NCBI GenBank assembly: GCA_965229695.1
Contig: OZ245921.1
Location: forward strand, 3,038,001 to 3,102,000
Direction of reading: 5' to 3'
DNA from: JANSYL01 sp965229695
Lineage (GTDB): Bacteria; Pseudomonadota; Alphaproteobacteria; Rhodobacterales; Rhodobacteraceae
DNA length: 64,000 bases
This document shows, one piece after another, positions 26,674 to 35,157 of the stretch. The translations under genes were made by a program, and so were the position numbers. The notes under the pieces are model-generated. The model did no database searches. It saw nothing but the letters and a program-made list of their open reading frames with translations, and had not been told where the DNA came from. The stretch's first letter is position 1. Each line of letters opens with the position of its first letter.

Positions 26674-27466
26674 CACGCCCATTGCGGCGAACTCCGATGC
26701 GGATTGGGATGCCGTGGCCTCGCGCCGCGCAGCCGAGGCGCTGATTGTCGATGTCGACGGGTTCGAAGGGCCATTAGACCTGCTGCTGACCATGGGCCGG
26801 TCGCAAAAGGTCGATCTGCGCCGCATCTCCATCCTGCAACTGACCGAGCAATATCTGGCCTTCATCGAAGAGGCGCGGGTTTTGCGCATCGAACTGGCCG
26901 CTGATTACCTGGTGATGGCGGCTTGGCTCGCCTACCTGAAATCGCGGCTGCTACTGCCACCTGATCCAACCGATGAGGGCCCGAGCGGGGAAGAACTGGC
27001 CGCCCATCTGGCGTTTCAACTCGAGCGCCTGGCCGCGATGCGGGATTGTGCAGCCAAATTGATGGCGCGCGATCGCCTGATGCGCGACCGTTTCCCGCGC
27101 GGCGAGGTTGAAAAGGTCACCACCGCCCGCCGCATCACCTATACCGCCGGGCTCTTGGACCTGATGCAGGCCTATGCCCGCCTGCGCACCCGCGATGATT
27201 TCCGCCCCTATGTGATGGACCGAGAGTCGGTCATGACCATGGAGGAGGCTTTGGATCGCCTGCGCGACAAGATCGGGTTCGCGGGCCGTTGGACCGATCT
27301 GATGAGCTTTCTGCCCGATGGCTGGACGATGGATCCCAAACGCCGCCGGTCTGCCACCGCGGCGAATTTCGCCGCCGCGCTGGAATTGACGAAAGCGGGC
27401 AAGGCTGCGATGCGGCAATCGGAAACCTTTGCCCCGATCGAGCTACGCCGGACCGACGACGAATGA
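26666..27466 (+). CDS. scpA: Segregation and condensation protein A
   Basis: A 266-residue kleisin of the SMC-ScpAB condensin that organises the chromosome. The N-terminal VDGFEGPLDLLLTMGRSQKV and DYLVMAAWLAYLKSRLLLP motifs are diagnostic. The ATG at 26666 lies inside the nagZ end and its stop overlaps scpB (ATGA), so nagZ, scpA and scpB are translationally linked. Confidence 0.95.
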   Translation: MSDTPIAANSDADWDAVASRRAAEALIVDVDGFEGPLDLLLTMGRSQKVDLRRISILQLTEQYLAFIEEARVLRIELAADYLVMAAWLAYLKSRLLLPPDPTDEGPSGEELAAHLAFQLERLAAMRDCAAKLMARDRLMRDRFPRGEVEKVTTARRITYTAGLLDLMQAYARLRTRDDFRPYVMDRESVMTMEEALDRLRDKIGFAGRWTDLMSFLPDGWTMDPKRRRSATAANFAAALELTKAGKAAMRQSETFAPIELRRTDDE

Positions 27467-28119
27467 GCGATATGTCTGACAACCAAGCCGCATCCGATGC
27501 CAGCCTGTTTCGCGCCCCGCCCTTGGCCGAACAGGAACGCATGGTCGAGGCGATGCTGTTTGCATCCTCGGAACCACTTAGCCTGCGCGAAATGGGCGAG
27601 CGGATGCCCCACGGCTCGGACCCGGCCGAGGCGCTGCAGCTTTTGCGCAAACGCTATGAGGGGCGGGGCGTGCAGGTGACCCGCGTGGGTGATGCCTGGG
27701 CCTTGCGCACAGCGGCGGATCTTGGGTTTCTGATGGCTCGCGAAGCGGTCGAAACCCGCAAGCTAAGCCGCGCGGCCATCGAAACCCTGGCCATTGTGGC
27801 CTACCACCAGCCGGTCACCCGCGCCGAGATCGAAGAAATTCGTGGCGTTTCGGTCAGCCGGGGCACCGTGGATCAACTGATCGAGCTGGAATGGGTCAAG
27901 TTTGGGCGTCGCAAGATGACGCCGGGGCGTCCGGTGACCTATGTGGTAACGCAGGTTTTCCTGGATCATTTTGGCCTGGAAACCGCGCGCGATCTGCCTG
28001 GGCTTAAAGAGTTGCGCGAAGCGGGGCTGCTGGAAAGCCGCGCGCCGGAGGCCGGCGACCCGCTCGAAGATCGCGACAGCGATACCGAGGATATGTTCGA
28101 AGACGACCCCGAAGCCTGA
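27463..28119 (+). CDS. scpB: Segregation and condensation protein B
   Basis: A 218-residue winged-helix partner of ScpA. Typical motifs: MVEAMLFASSEPLSLREM, RKLSRAAIETLAIVAYHQPV, EIRGVSVSRGTVDQLIE and a GRPVTYVVTQVFLDHFGL block. The acidic tail is common. The start at 27463 overlaps the scpA stop; a second ATG at 27472 is possible. In many alphaproteobacteria tatABC follows; here it does not. Confidence 0.95.
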   Translation: MSDMSDNQAASDASLFRAPPLAEQERMVEAMLFASSEPLSLREMGERMPHGSDPAEALQLLRKRYEGRGVQVTRVGDAWALRTAADLGFLMAREAVETRKLSRAAIETLAIVAYHQPVTRAEIEEIRGVSVSRGTVDQLIELEWVKFGRRKMTPGRPVTYVVTQVFLDHFGLETARDLPGLKELREAGLLESRAPEAGDPLEDRDSDTEDMFEDDPEA

Positions 28120-28208
28120 ATTTTGCCGTAAAGCCCCTATATAGGTTTCAGGCGTGCATGACCGATTGGCCCCTTTCTTGGGCCAAAGAGCAGAAGGGTT
28201 AAGCAGAT

Positions 28209-28409
28209 ATGGACCGGATACTTCGCATGATCATGCGTCGCTTCATGCGGCAGGCGATCAACAAAGGTGTTGATGTGGCCACAAGCCGTGCTGCGCGGGG
28301 CACCACCCGTGAAGAGGATATGACCCCGGAACAGCGCGCCTCGGTTCGGCAAAACCAAAAGCGCATGCGTCAGATGACCAACACCGCGCGCCGTATGACC
28401 CGTTTCTAG
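28209..28409 (+). CDS. Small basic conserved-type hypothetical protein
   Basis: A 66-residue Arg- and Met-rich protein (MDRILRMIMRRFMRQAINKG at the start, RRMTRF at the end) with predicted helical character and no membrane segment or signal peptide. AGAAGGG lies upstream of the ATG. Its stop codon shares CTAG with the convergent MFS gene. I cannot assign a function; codon use looks like its neighbours, which supports a real gene. Confidence 0.7.
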   Translation: MDRILRMIMRRFMRQAINKGVDVATSRAARGTTREEDMTPEQRASVRQNQKRMRQMTNTARRMTRF

Positions 28410-29557
28410 GGCGCAGACCCGTTTAAGGCGGGTTTTGGGTGCAGGTTGCGCGTCGCAGCCTCAATCAAGGCAATTGCGATCACGGCCATCGACAGCAGCG
28501 CCAGCCATAGATATCCGAACCCAATCAACGCGCCGCCAATCATCGGGGCGACAAAGACACAGGCATAGGTGGTGGCGGAATAAAGCCCCATGATCGCCCC
28601 CCGCTGTGAGGGGTCGAGGCGCGTCAGCCGGGCCATGATCAGGTTCATCGCCAGATGGTTCACCACCCCCCAAAGCGCTGAAAAGACCAGCAAGCTGGCG
28701 TATCCCGCAGCGACCGCGCCGAGCGCGCCGTAGATGCCCATCAAGCTGATCAGAACCAACGGCAACGCGCGGCTTGGGCCCAGACGATCGATCAGCGGGT
28801 CGGCGAAAACCGCCAAGCCAAAGCCAATCCCATAGCTCATCGCGACCAGCCCGGCTTGGGCGGTGCTGCGGCCCAAGACATCCTCGACCTGCGCACCCAG
28901 GAAGAAATAGGGCACGTAGAAGGCTGTCATAAAACAGGCCACAGATAGCAGCGCGCGTGTGATACCCGGCACGCGCAACGCGCTAATGGGTGAGGTCGCG
29001 CGCCTTGGCTGGCTCAGGCCGATCAACCGCGCTTGCGCCAGCCACAGCAAGGCGAGCGCCACCGCCAGGCTGCCATAGACGGCACGCCAGCCGATGGTTT
29101 GCGCGATCAAAGCCGCCGCCAGCACGCCACCGACCATCGAGAGCGTCCATCCCGTTAGCACCGCGCCGATCACGCGGGTTTCCTTGCCTTTCGGTGCGAT
29201 TTCGGCAGCCAAAGCATAGATCGCTGGCAGGGCGGCGCCCGCCCCAAGGCCAGCCACGGCCTGTGCCAGGATCAGGCCAGACAGTGTCGGCACAAAGCTT
29301 GAGACCGCCAGCGCCGCCGCCATTAAGGTCGATGCTGCGCGCAGTGCGCGGTCCGCCCCAAAGCGATCCGCCAAAGGCGCCAGGACCAGCGCGGCCACCG
29401 CGACGCCAAGCCCATAGGCGCCAGCGGCCATCATGACCTGTGCCGCGCTTACCCCCAAATCGCGGCCCACGGCCACGGAAATCGGCGATAGCAGCAGAGA
29501 GTTGGAGCCGACCACACCGACCGAAAGCAGCAAGATGACAATAGATTGAACTGGCAT
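28406..29557 (-). CDS. MFS transporter
   Basis: A 383-residue major facilitator protein with about twelve transmembrane helices. The loop between helices 2 and 3 reads LAPLADRFGADRALRAAS, the MFS signature A region. It most resembles drug or metabolite exporters, but the substrate is not readable. Divergent from an Lrp/AsnC-type regulator across 67 bases, which suggests that regulator controls it. Confidence 0.85.
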   Translation of the reverse strand: MPVQSIVILLLSVGVVGSNSLLLSPISVAVGRDLGVSAAQVMMAAGAYGLGVAVAALVLAPLADRFGADRALRAASTLMAAALAVSSFVPTLSGLILAQAVAGLGAGAALPAIYALAAEIAPKGKETRVIGAVLTGWTLSMVGGVLAAALIAQTIGWRAVYGSLAVALALLWLAQARLIGLSQPRRATSPISALRVPGITRALLSVACFMTAFYVPYFFLGAQVEDVLGRSTAQAGLVAMSYGIGFGLAVFADPLIDRLGPSRALPLVLISLMGIYGALGAVAAGYASLLVFSALWGVVNHLAMNLIMARLTRLDPSQRGAIMGLYSATTYACVFVAPMIGGALIGFGYLWLALLSMAVIAIALIEAATRNLHPKPALNGSAP

Positions 29558-29589
29558 GGGCAGGATCCAACGAATAAACTTCGGACCAT

Positions 29590-29597
29590 TGCTAGCA
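29590..29597. promoter_or_regulatory. Short palindrome between MFS and Lrp-type genes
   Basis: TGCTAGCA is an 8-base perfect palindrome in an AT-rich 67-base divergent spacer. It could be part of an Lrp-type operator, but such a short palindrome is weak evidence. Confidence 0.2.
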
Positions 29598-29624
29598 TTG
29601 CTGAATAAAAATCGGCCAGACTGG

Positions 29625-30161
29625 ATGATGTCTATGGAAACGAAAACAGAAAATCGTCAGCCCAAGCGCGGGGCCGACCGCCCGCTGGACGCGATGGACC
29701 GAAAAATCTTAGGCGCTTTGGCGCGCGATGCCGATCAAAGCTTGGCGGTGATCGGGGCCAGCGTGGGGTTATCCGCCCCCGCGGTGCATGAACGCGTGCG
29801 GCGCATGAAAGCCAGCGGGGTTATTCGTGGCACGGTGGCCCTCATCGACGGCGCGGCGGCGGGCAAGCCGCTTTTGGCCTTTGTGCATATCGATACGGTG
29901 GGCTGGGGCAAAACCCGTGAATTGATGGAACTGGCCGAACTGCCCGAGGTCGAGGAGGTGCATTCCGCCACCGGCAATACCTGCGTGATCATGAAAGTGC
30001 GCGTCGCCTCCTCCCACGCGCTGGAGGGGTTGTTGTCGCGGCTTTACGATATGCCCGGCGTGCGTTCGACCACGACCTATGTCGCACTCTCGACCTTTTT
30101 GGAGCGCCCGACCCAGGCCGAGGCGACCGCCAGCTTGGAACAGATCGAAACTCTGCGCTGA
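29625..30161 (+). CDS. Lrp/AsnC-family transcriptional regulator
   Basis: A 178-residue regulator with N-terminal winged helix-turn-helix (LDAMDRKILGALARDADQSL, LSAPAVHERVRRMKASGVI) and a C-terminal RAM/AsnC ligand domain. The latter includes the ELPEVEEVHSATG segment and a GLLSRLYDMPGVRSTTTYVALS segment. The start could be 29625, 29628 or 29634; none has a clear ribosome site. It likely responds to an amino acid and controls the divergent MFS gene. Confidence 0.85.
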   Translation: MMSMETKTENRQPKRGADRPLDAMDRKILGALARDADQSLAVIGASVGLSAPAVHERVRRMKASGVIRGTVALIDGAAAGKPLLAFVHIDTVGWGKTRELMELAELPEVEEVHSATGNTCVIMKVRVASSHALEGLLSRLYDMPGVRSTTTYVALSTFLERPTQAEATASLEQIETLR

Positions 30162-30173
30162 GGCAAAAGAAAA

Positions 30174-30193
30174 GGGGCGCCCGAAAGCGCCCC
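30174..30193 (-). terminator. Rho-independent terminator of glnA
   Basis: On the minus strand GGGGCGC, a 6-base loop and GCGCCCC are followed by TTTTCTTTT, 26 bases after the glnA stop. It also lies 13 bases after the convergent Lrp-type gene and may serve both. Confidence 0.85.
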
Positions 30194-30218
30194 GATCCAA
30201 ATCTTAGAAAAAAGCCGA

Positions 30219-31625
30219 TTAGCAGCTGTAGTACATGCCGTATTCGACGGGGTGGGGGGTGTGTTCGAAGTTGTACACTTCTTCCCACTTCAGTTCCATG
30301 TAGCCTTCGATCTGGTCTTTGGTGAAGACATCGCCTTTCAGCAGGAAGTCGTGATCGGCTTCCAGAGCTTCCAGCGCTTCACGCAACGAGGCGCAGACGG
30401 TCGGGATACCGGCCAGTTCTTCCGGCGGCAGATCGTACAGGTCTTTGTCCGACGGCTCGCCCGGATGGATCTTGTTCTCGATCCCGTCGAGGCCCGCCAT
30501 CAGCAGGGCTGCGAAGCACAGGTAGGGGTTCGCCGACGGATCGGGGAAACGCGCTTCCACACGCTTGGCTTTCGGGCTCTCCGTCCACGGAATACGGACA
30601 CAACCCGAACGGTTGCGGGCCGAGTAGGCGCGGAGAACCGGGGCCTCAAAGCCAGGGATCAGACGCTTGTAGGAGTTCGTGGAGGGGTTGGTGAAGGCGT
30701 TCAGCGTTTTCGCGTGCTTCAGCACACCACCGATGAAGTATAGGGCCTCATCCGACAGATCGGCGTATTTGTCGCCAGCAAAGAGCGGCTTTCCGTCTTT
30801 CCAGATCGACATGTTCACATGCATGCCGGTGCCGTTGTCACCCGCGATCGGCTTCGGCATGAAGGTGGCCGATTTGCCATAGGCATGGGCCACGTTGTGG
30901 ATCACGTATTTGTACTTCTGCAGTTCGTCACCCTGTTTGGTCAGCGACGAGAAGATCAGGCCAAGCTCATGCTGGCAGGATGCCACTTCGTGGTGATGCT
31001 TATCGACCGACATGCCGATACGCTTCATGGTGGACAGCATTTCCGAACGCAGATCCATCGAGGCGTCGGTCGGGTTAACCGGGAAGTAACCGCCTTTGAC
31101 GCCCGGACGATGGCCCATATTGCCCATTTCGTATTCGGTGTCGGTGTTCCAGGCGGCGTCTTGGGCGTCGACCTCGTAAGACACTTTGTTCATCGAGTTC
31201 GAGAAACGCACATCGTCGAACAGGAAGAATTCAGCCTCGGGGCCGAAATAGGCCACATCACCGATGCCCGAGGACTTCAGATAGGCTTCGGCTTTTTCGG
31301 CGGTGCCGCGCGGGTCACGCTCATAGGCTTCGCCGGTGTCGGGCTCAACGATCGAGCAGTGAATGCAGATGGTCTTTTCCGCATAGAACGGATCGACATA
31401 GGCGCTTTCGGTGTCGGGCATCAGTTTCATGTCCGATGCTTCGATGCCTTTCCAACCGGCAATCGACGAGCCGTCGAACATGAAGCCTTCTTCCAAGAAA
31501 TCTTCGTCCACTTGATCGGACATCACCGTGACGTGCTGCAGCTTGCCGCGCGGATCGGTGAAGCGGATGTCGACATAGGCCGCATCCTCATCCTTGATCA
31601 TCTTCAATACGTTGTCTTTGCTCAT
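30219..31625 (-). CDS. glnA: Glutamine synthetase type I
   Basis: A 468-residue dodecameric enzyme making glutamine from glutamate and ammonium. Motifs include FDGSSIAGWKGI, GPEAEFFLFDD, the ATP loop KPIAGDNGTGMHVNMS and NRSGCVRIPW. Tyr397 in KDLYDLPPEE is the adenylylation site used by GlnE. It follows glnB after an 81-base gap on the same strand; the glnB-glnA order is standard in alphaproteobacteria. Confidence 0.97.
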   Translation of the reverse strand: MSKDNVLKMIKDEDAAYVDIRFTDPRGKLQHVTVMSDQVDEDFLEEGFMFDGSSIAGWKGIEASDMKLMPDTESAYVDPFYAEKTICIHCSIVEPDTGEAYERDPRGTAEKAEAYLKSSGIGDVAYFGPEAEFFLFDDVRFSNSMNKVSYEVDAQDAAWNTDTEYEMGNMGHRPGVKGGYFPVNPTDASMDLRSEMLSTMKRIGMSVDKHHHEVASCQHELGLIFSSLTKQGDELQKYKYVIHNVAHAYGKSATFMPKPIAGDNGTGMHVNMSIWKDGKPLFAGDKYADLSDEALYFIGGVLKHAKTLNAFTNPSTNSYKRLIPGFEAPVLRAYSARNRSGCVRIPWTESPKAKRVEARFPDPSANPYLCFAALLMAGLDGIENKIHPGEPSDKDLYDLPPEELAGIPTVCASLREALEALEADHDFLLKGDVFTKDQIEGYMELKWEEVYNFEHTPHPVEYGMYYSC

Positions 31626-31706
31626 CGTGACCTTCCCTCGTCGTGTTGGGTCTAAAGTCTTGGGCCCAAACCGGACCCGGGTTTCAAGTGATTGCCGACT
31701 TGCGCC

Positions 31707-32045
31707 CTATAGCGCGTCCTCGCCGCTTTCCCCTGTGCGGATGCGGATCGCTTGGCTAATGTCGGAAACGAAGATTTTGCCGTCCCCAATCTTGTCGGTT
31801 TTCGCGGCATCAATGATGGCCTCGATCGCCGCGTCGGCCTGATCGTCGCTCAGGACCACCTCGATTTTTACCTTGGGTAGGAAATCGACCACATATTCGG
31901 CCCCGCGATACAGCTCGGTATGCCCCTTTTGGCGCCCGAAGCCTTTCACCTCGGTCACGCTCAAGCCCTGGATGCCAATCTCTTGCAGCGCCTCTTTCAC
32001 CTCGTCCAATTTGAACGGTTTGATGATCGCTTCGATCTTTTTCAT
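31707..32045 (-). CDS. glnB: Nitrogen regulatory protein PII
   Basis: A 112-residue trimeric signal protein that reports 2-oxoglutarate and glutamine status. The start MKKIEAIIKPFKLDEVKEAL is diagnostic. The T-loop has uridylylation residue Tyr51 (GHTELYRGAEYVVDFLPK). The C-terminal signature GDGKIFVSDISQAIRIRTGE is intact. GAAGGAGG precedes the ATG. Divergent from the nnr gene; no convincing NtrC or sigma-54 site could be located in the 173-base spacer. Confidence 0.97.
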   Translation of the reverse strand: MKKIEAIIKPFKLDEVKEALQEIGIQGLSVTEVKGFGRQKGHTELYRGAEYVVDFLPKVKIEVVLSDDQADAAIEAIIDAAKTDKIGDGKIFVSDISQAIRIRTGESGEDAL

Positions 32046-32218
32046 GTGGGCCAATGCCTCCTTCACCCAAGTCACCCGCGCGCGATCCCTGACAGCATTT
32101 TGTGTTGAGGCCGTCCATGCGGTAGCGTGGCGCGGTTCGCTCACGCCTTGGGATTCCAGGTGTTGCGATGTGAAAATAGGCAAAGCGCCCAATAAATGTG
32201 CGAAAGTGAATCTTCTCC

Positions 32219-33772
32219 ATGACAGTGCTTTTGACCGCCGCCCAAATGCGTGCCGCAGAGGAGGCTGCCATCGCCAGCGGCGCCGTCACCGGGCTGGAGT
32301 TGATGGAGCGCGCAGGCCAGGGCGTGGTCGATGCGATCTTCGAAAAATGGCCAGAGCTTGCGGCGAGGTCATACAAAGCCATCATCCTATGCGGACCGGG
32401 CAACAATGGCGGCGACGGATTTGTTGTCGCGCGTATCCTGAAAACCTGGGGGTGGGAGGTTGAGGTATGTCTTTTCGGCTCGCCCGGCAGTTTGCCCCCC
32501 GACGCGCGCCGGAATTACGATCGATGGCTGGAACTGGGCGCGGTCGAACCGTTGGATGGGTTCTTGGGTGGTGGCGTGCAGGCGGACCTGATTGTCGACG
32601 CGCTGTTCGGCACAGGGTTGACGCGTGCGGTCGAGGGCGACCCCGGTCAGGCGCTTGCCCAAATCGCCACTGACTTGTCGCGGCAACAACGCCTTGTCTG
32701 CATCGATATCCAATCGGGTCTCTGTTCCGATAGCGGTCGCGTTTTGGGCGGGTTCGAACGACCCACGGCCGCGCTGACGGTCACGTTCCACACAGCAAAA
32801 CCGGGGCATTACCTGGACCGCGGGCCGTATCATTCCGGCCAGGTGGTGGTGGTGGATATCGGCCTGCCAACAGCGAAGGCAGATGACGCTGCAGAACAGC
32901 CGACGCAGCTCGTCGCGCCTGATCCGCATCGATTGTCCAAAGCCAACCAACCAACCGGCGCTCACAAATACAGCCACGGTCATGCGCTGGTCTTTTCCGG
33001 ACCAATGGGTCGATCCGGTGCCGCGCGCTTGGCGGCGCGCGGGGCGCTCCGGGTTGGGGCAGGGCTGGTGACGGTCGCCGCGCCCGGCTCGGCGATGATG
33101 GAATGCGCCAGCCATCTGACGGCGATCATGTGCCGCCGCTGCGATGGGGCTGAGGGGGCAAAGGCATTGTTGCAGGACACGCGGCTCAACGCGCTCTGCC
33201 TCGGGCCGGGGCTGGGCGTCTCCCAAGAAACGCGGGATTTGGTTTTGGCCGCCTTGGCCGCAGATCGGCCCGTCGTGCTGGATGCCGATGCGCTGACTGC
33301 GTTTGCCGATGATCCTCAGGCGCTGTTCGACCGCCTTCACCCTCAATCGGTTCTGACACCCCATGGGGGGGAGTTTGCGCGGCTTTTCCCCGACATCGCT
33401 GATCAACTCAGCGCGCCAGCCACGCGCGGCCCGGCCTATTCCAAGCTTGACGCCACGCGGGCGGCAGCGGCGCGGGCAGGTTGCGTTGTCTTGTTCAAAG
33501 GCACTGATACGGTGATTGCCGATCCAACGGGCGCGGCCGCGATCAACGCCGCCGTTTACAGGCGCGCGGCCCCCTGGCTTGCGACGGCAGGGTCAGGCGA
33601 TGTGTTGGCCGGGATGATCACGGGCCTGCTTGCCCGTGGCTATGGCGCGCAATCGGCCGCGGAAACCGGCGCTTGGCTGCATGTGGAGGCCGCCCGCCGC
33701 TTTGGGCCGGGCCTCATCGCCGAAGACCTGCCCGAGATGTTGCCAAATGTGTTCCACGACCTAGGCCTATAG
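32219..33772 (+). CDS. nnr: Bifunctional NAD(P)HX epimerase/dehydratase
   Basis: A 517-residue metabolite-repair enzyme. The N-terminal YjeF_N domain (about 1-210) has CGPGNNGGDGFVVARIL. The C-terminal ADP/ATP-dependent dehydratase domain (about 230-517) has GAHKYSHGHALVFSGP, VLTPHGGEFARLFP and the nucleotide motif ATAGSGDVLAGMITGLLA. It repairs hydrated NAD(P)H. The stop overlaps the convergent guaD stop by 6 bases (CTATAG). Confidence 0.95.
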   Translation: MTVLLTAAQMRAAEEAAIASGAVTGLELMERAGQGVVDAIFEKWPELAARSYKAIILCGPGNNGGDGFVVARILKTWGWEVEVCLFGSPGSLPPDARRNYDRWLELGAVEPLDGFLGGGVQADLIVDALFGTGLTRAVEGDPGQALAQIATDLSRQQRLVCIDIQSGLCSDSGRVLGGFERPTAALTVTFHTAKPGHYLDRGPYHSGQVVVVDIGLPTAKADDAAEQPTQLVAPDPHRLSKANQPTGAHKYSHGHALVFSGPMGRSGAARLAARGALRVGAGLVTVAAPGSAMMECASHLTAIMCRRCDGAEGAKALLQDTRLNALCLGPGLGVSQETRDLVLAALAADRPVVLDADALTAFADDPQALFDRLHPQSVLTPHGGEFARLFPDIADQLSAPATRGPAYSKLDATRAAAARAGCVVLFKGTDTVIADPTGAAAINAAVYRRAAPWLATAGSGDVLAGMITGLLARGYGAQSAAETGAWLHVEAARRFGPGLIAEDLPEMLPNVFHDLGL

Positions 33773-35047
33773 CGGCTGACCCGCGACATAGACCTGCGCA
33801 ATGGCGCGGTCATCGCCCATCATGATGGTGGGGAAAACCGCCTGCCAGATATCCTCGGCCCGTGCCGTGGCCTGCGCGATCGCCTCCGTCGAGGCCAGAT
33901 CGACTGCGATCAGGTCGGCCTCGAACCCTGGTGCGACGCGGCCGATCTTGTCCCCCAGCCGCAGCGCGGCAGCCGACCCTCCGGTGGCGAGCCAAATCAG
34001 TTCCGAGGGGTGCAGGGAATGGCCGCGCAAATGCCCAATCTCGTAAGCCGAGGCCATGGTGCGCAACATCGAGAAACTAGACCCGCCGCCGGTATCGGTG
34101 GCTAGACCCACCCGCATCCGCGCGCGCAGGCCCATGTCAAACAGACCCGATCCGATAAAGGCGTTGGAGGTCGGGCAATGCACGACGGCGGCCCCAACCT
34201 CGGCCAAGCGGTCGATCTCGCGCGGTTCCAGATGGATGGCGTGGCCATAAATGCCATTCGGACCCAGCAACCCATGCGCCTCATAGGTGTCGAGGTAATC
34301 GCGCGCCTGGGGGTAAAGCGATTTGGCCCAGGCGACCTCATCCGTTTGCTCGCTGATGTGGGTCTGCATCAGGCAATCCGGGTGTTCGGCCCATAAAGCG
34401 CCCAGCGCGTCCAACTGCGCCTCGGTTGAGGTGGGAGAAAAGCGCGGGGTGATGATGTAAGACAACCGATCGACACCATGCCAGCGGTCCAACAAAGCAT
34501 GGCTATCGTCATAGGCGGCCTGCGCGGTGTCGCGCAGGTTGGCCGGGGCGGTATCGCGGTCCATGCAGGTTTTGCCGCCCAAGGCGCGCAGGCCGCGCCT
34601 CTGCGCCTCGGTGAAATAAGCATCGGCGCTTTCGGGGTGGATGGTGCAATAGCTGGCCACCGTTGTGGTGCCTTGCGCCAAGATTAGATCGAAATAGCGC
34701 TTGGCGACATCCGCAGCATAGCTACTGTCGGAAAACCGCGCTTCTTCGGGGAAGGTATAGGTGTTCAGCCAATCGATCAGCCGTTTGCCCCAGGAAGCGA
34801 TGATGGCGGTCTGTGGATAATGGGCATGGGCATCGACAAAGCCGGGCAGAATCAGGTGATCGCCATGATCGGTCACCGGCACATCGGGACGGGCGCGCCG
34901 CAACGTGTCAGCCTCACCCAGATCGGTGATCAGCCCATTTTCGACCAGCACCGCGCCCTGTCTGATATGGCGCACGCTGTCGACGCCCAGCGCGTAAGGA
35001 TCCCCCTCAAAGGACAGAACCTGCCCCAAAATCAGCCGTTCGCCCAT
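33767..35047 (-). CDS. guaD: Guanine deaminase
   Basis: A 426-residue amidohydrolase converting guanine to xanthine. Zinc ligands lie in LPGFVDAHAHYPQTAI, TSPTSTEAQ-like context and MQTHISEQTDEV; further family motifs are GHAIHLEPREIDRL, VVHCPTSNAFIGSGLF and GLATDTGGGSSFSMLRTM. The ATG at 35047 begins MGERLILGQVLSF; the upstream in-frame extension lacks similarity. Xanthine dehydrogenase genes are not nearby, so purine catabolism must continue elsewhere. Confidence 0.92.
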   Translation of the reverse strand: MGERLILGQVLSFEGDPYALGVDSVRHIRQGAVLVENGLITDLGEADTLRRARPDVPVTDHGDHLILPGFVDAHAHYPQTAIIASWGKRLIDWLNTYTFPEEARFSDSSYAADVAKRYFDLILAQGTTTVASYCTIHPESADAYFTEAQRRGLRALGGKTCMDRDTAPANLRDTAQAAYDDSHALLDRWHGVDRLSYIITPRFSPTSTEAQLDALGALWAEHPDCLMQTHISEQTDEVAWAKSLYPQARDYLDTYEAHGLLGPNGIYGHAIHLEPREIDRLAEVGAAVVHCPTSNAFIGSGLFDMGLRARMRVGLATDTGGGSSFSMLRTMASAYEIGHLRGHSLHPSELIWLATGGSAAALRLGDKIGRVAPGFEADLIAVDLASTEAIAQATARAEDIWQAVFPTIMMGDDRAIAQVYVAGQPL

Positions 35048-35157
35048 CGCGTTTCCTAGGCTTGTTCGAATTCCCTGTGACAGTGATAGCGGCTTGTCAG
35101 ACCCTATGTTAGGGGCAATGACGCAAAGGAATGCCACCGATCAGTGCGGAGTGTGCC

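Noticed and set aside
32046..32218. Possible sigma-54 promoter or NtrC sites upstream of glnB.
   Set aside because: No GG-N10-GC element with proper flanks and no paired TGCACC/GGTGCA sites were found on either strand.
35048..35157. Possible M-box magnesium riboswitch before mgtE.
   Set aside because: The leader is short and has only a 5-bp hairpin; M-box elements are larger with conserved loops.
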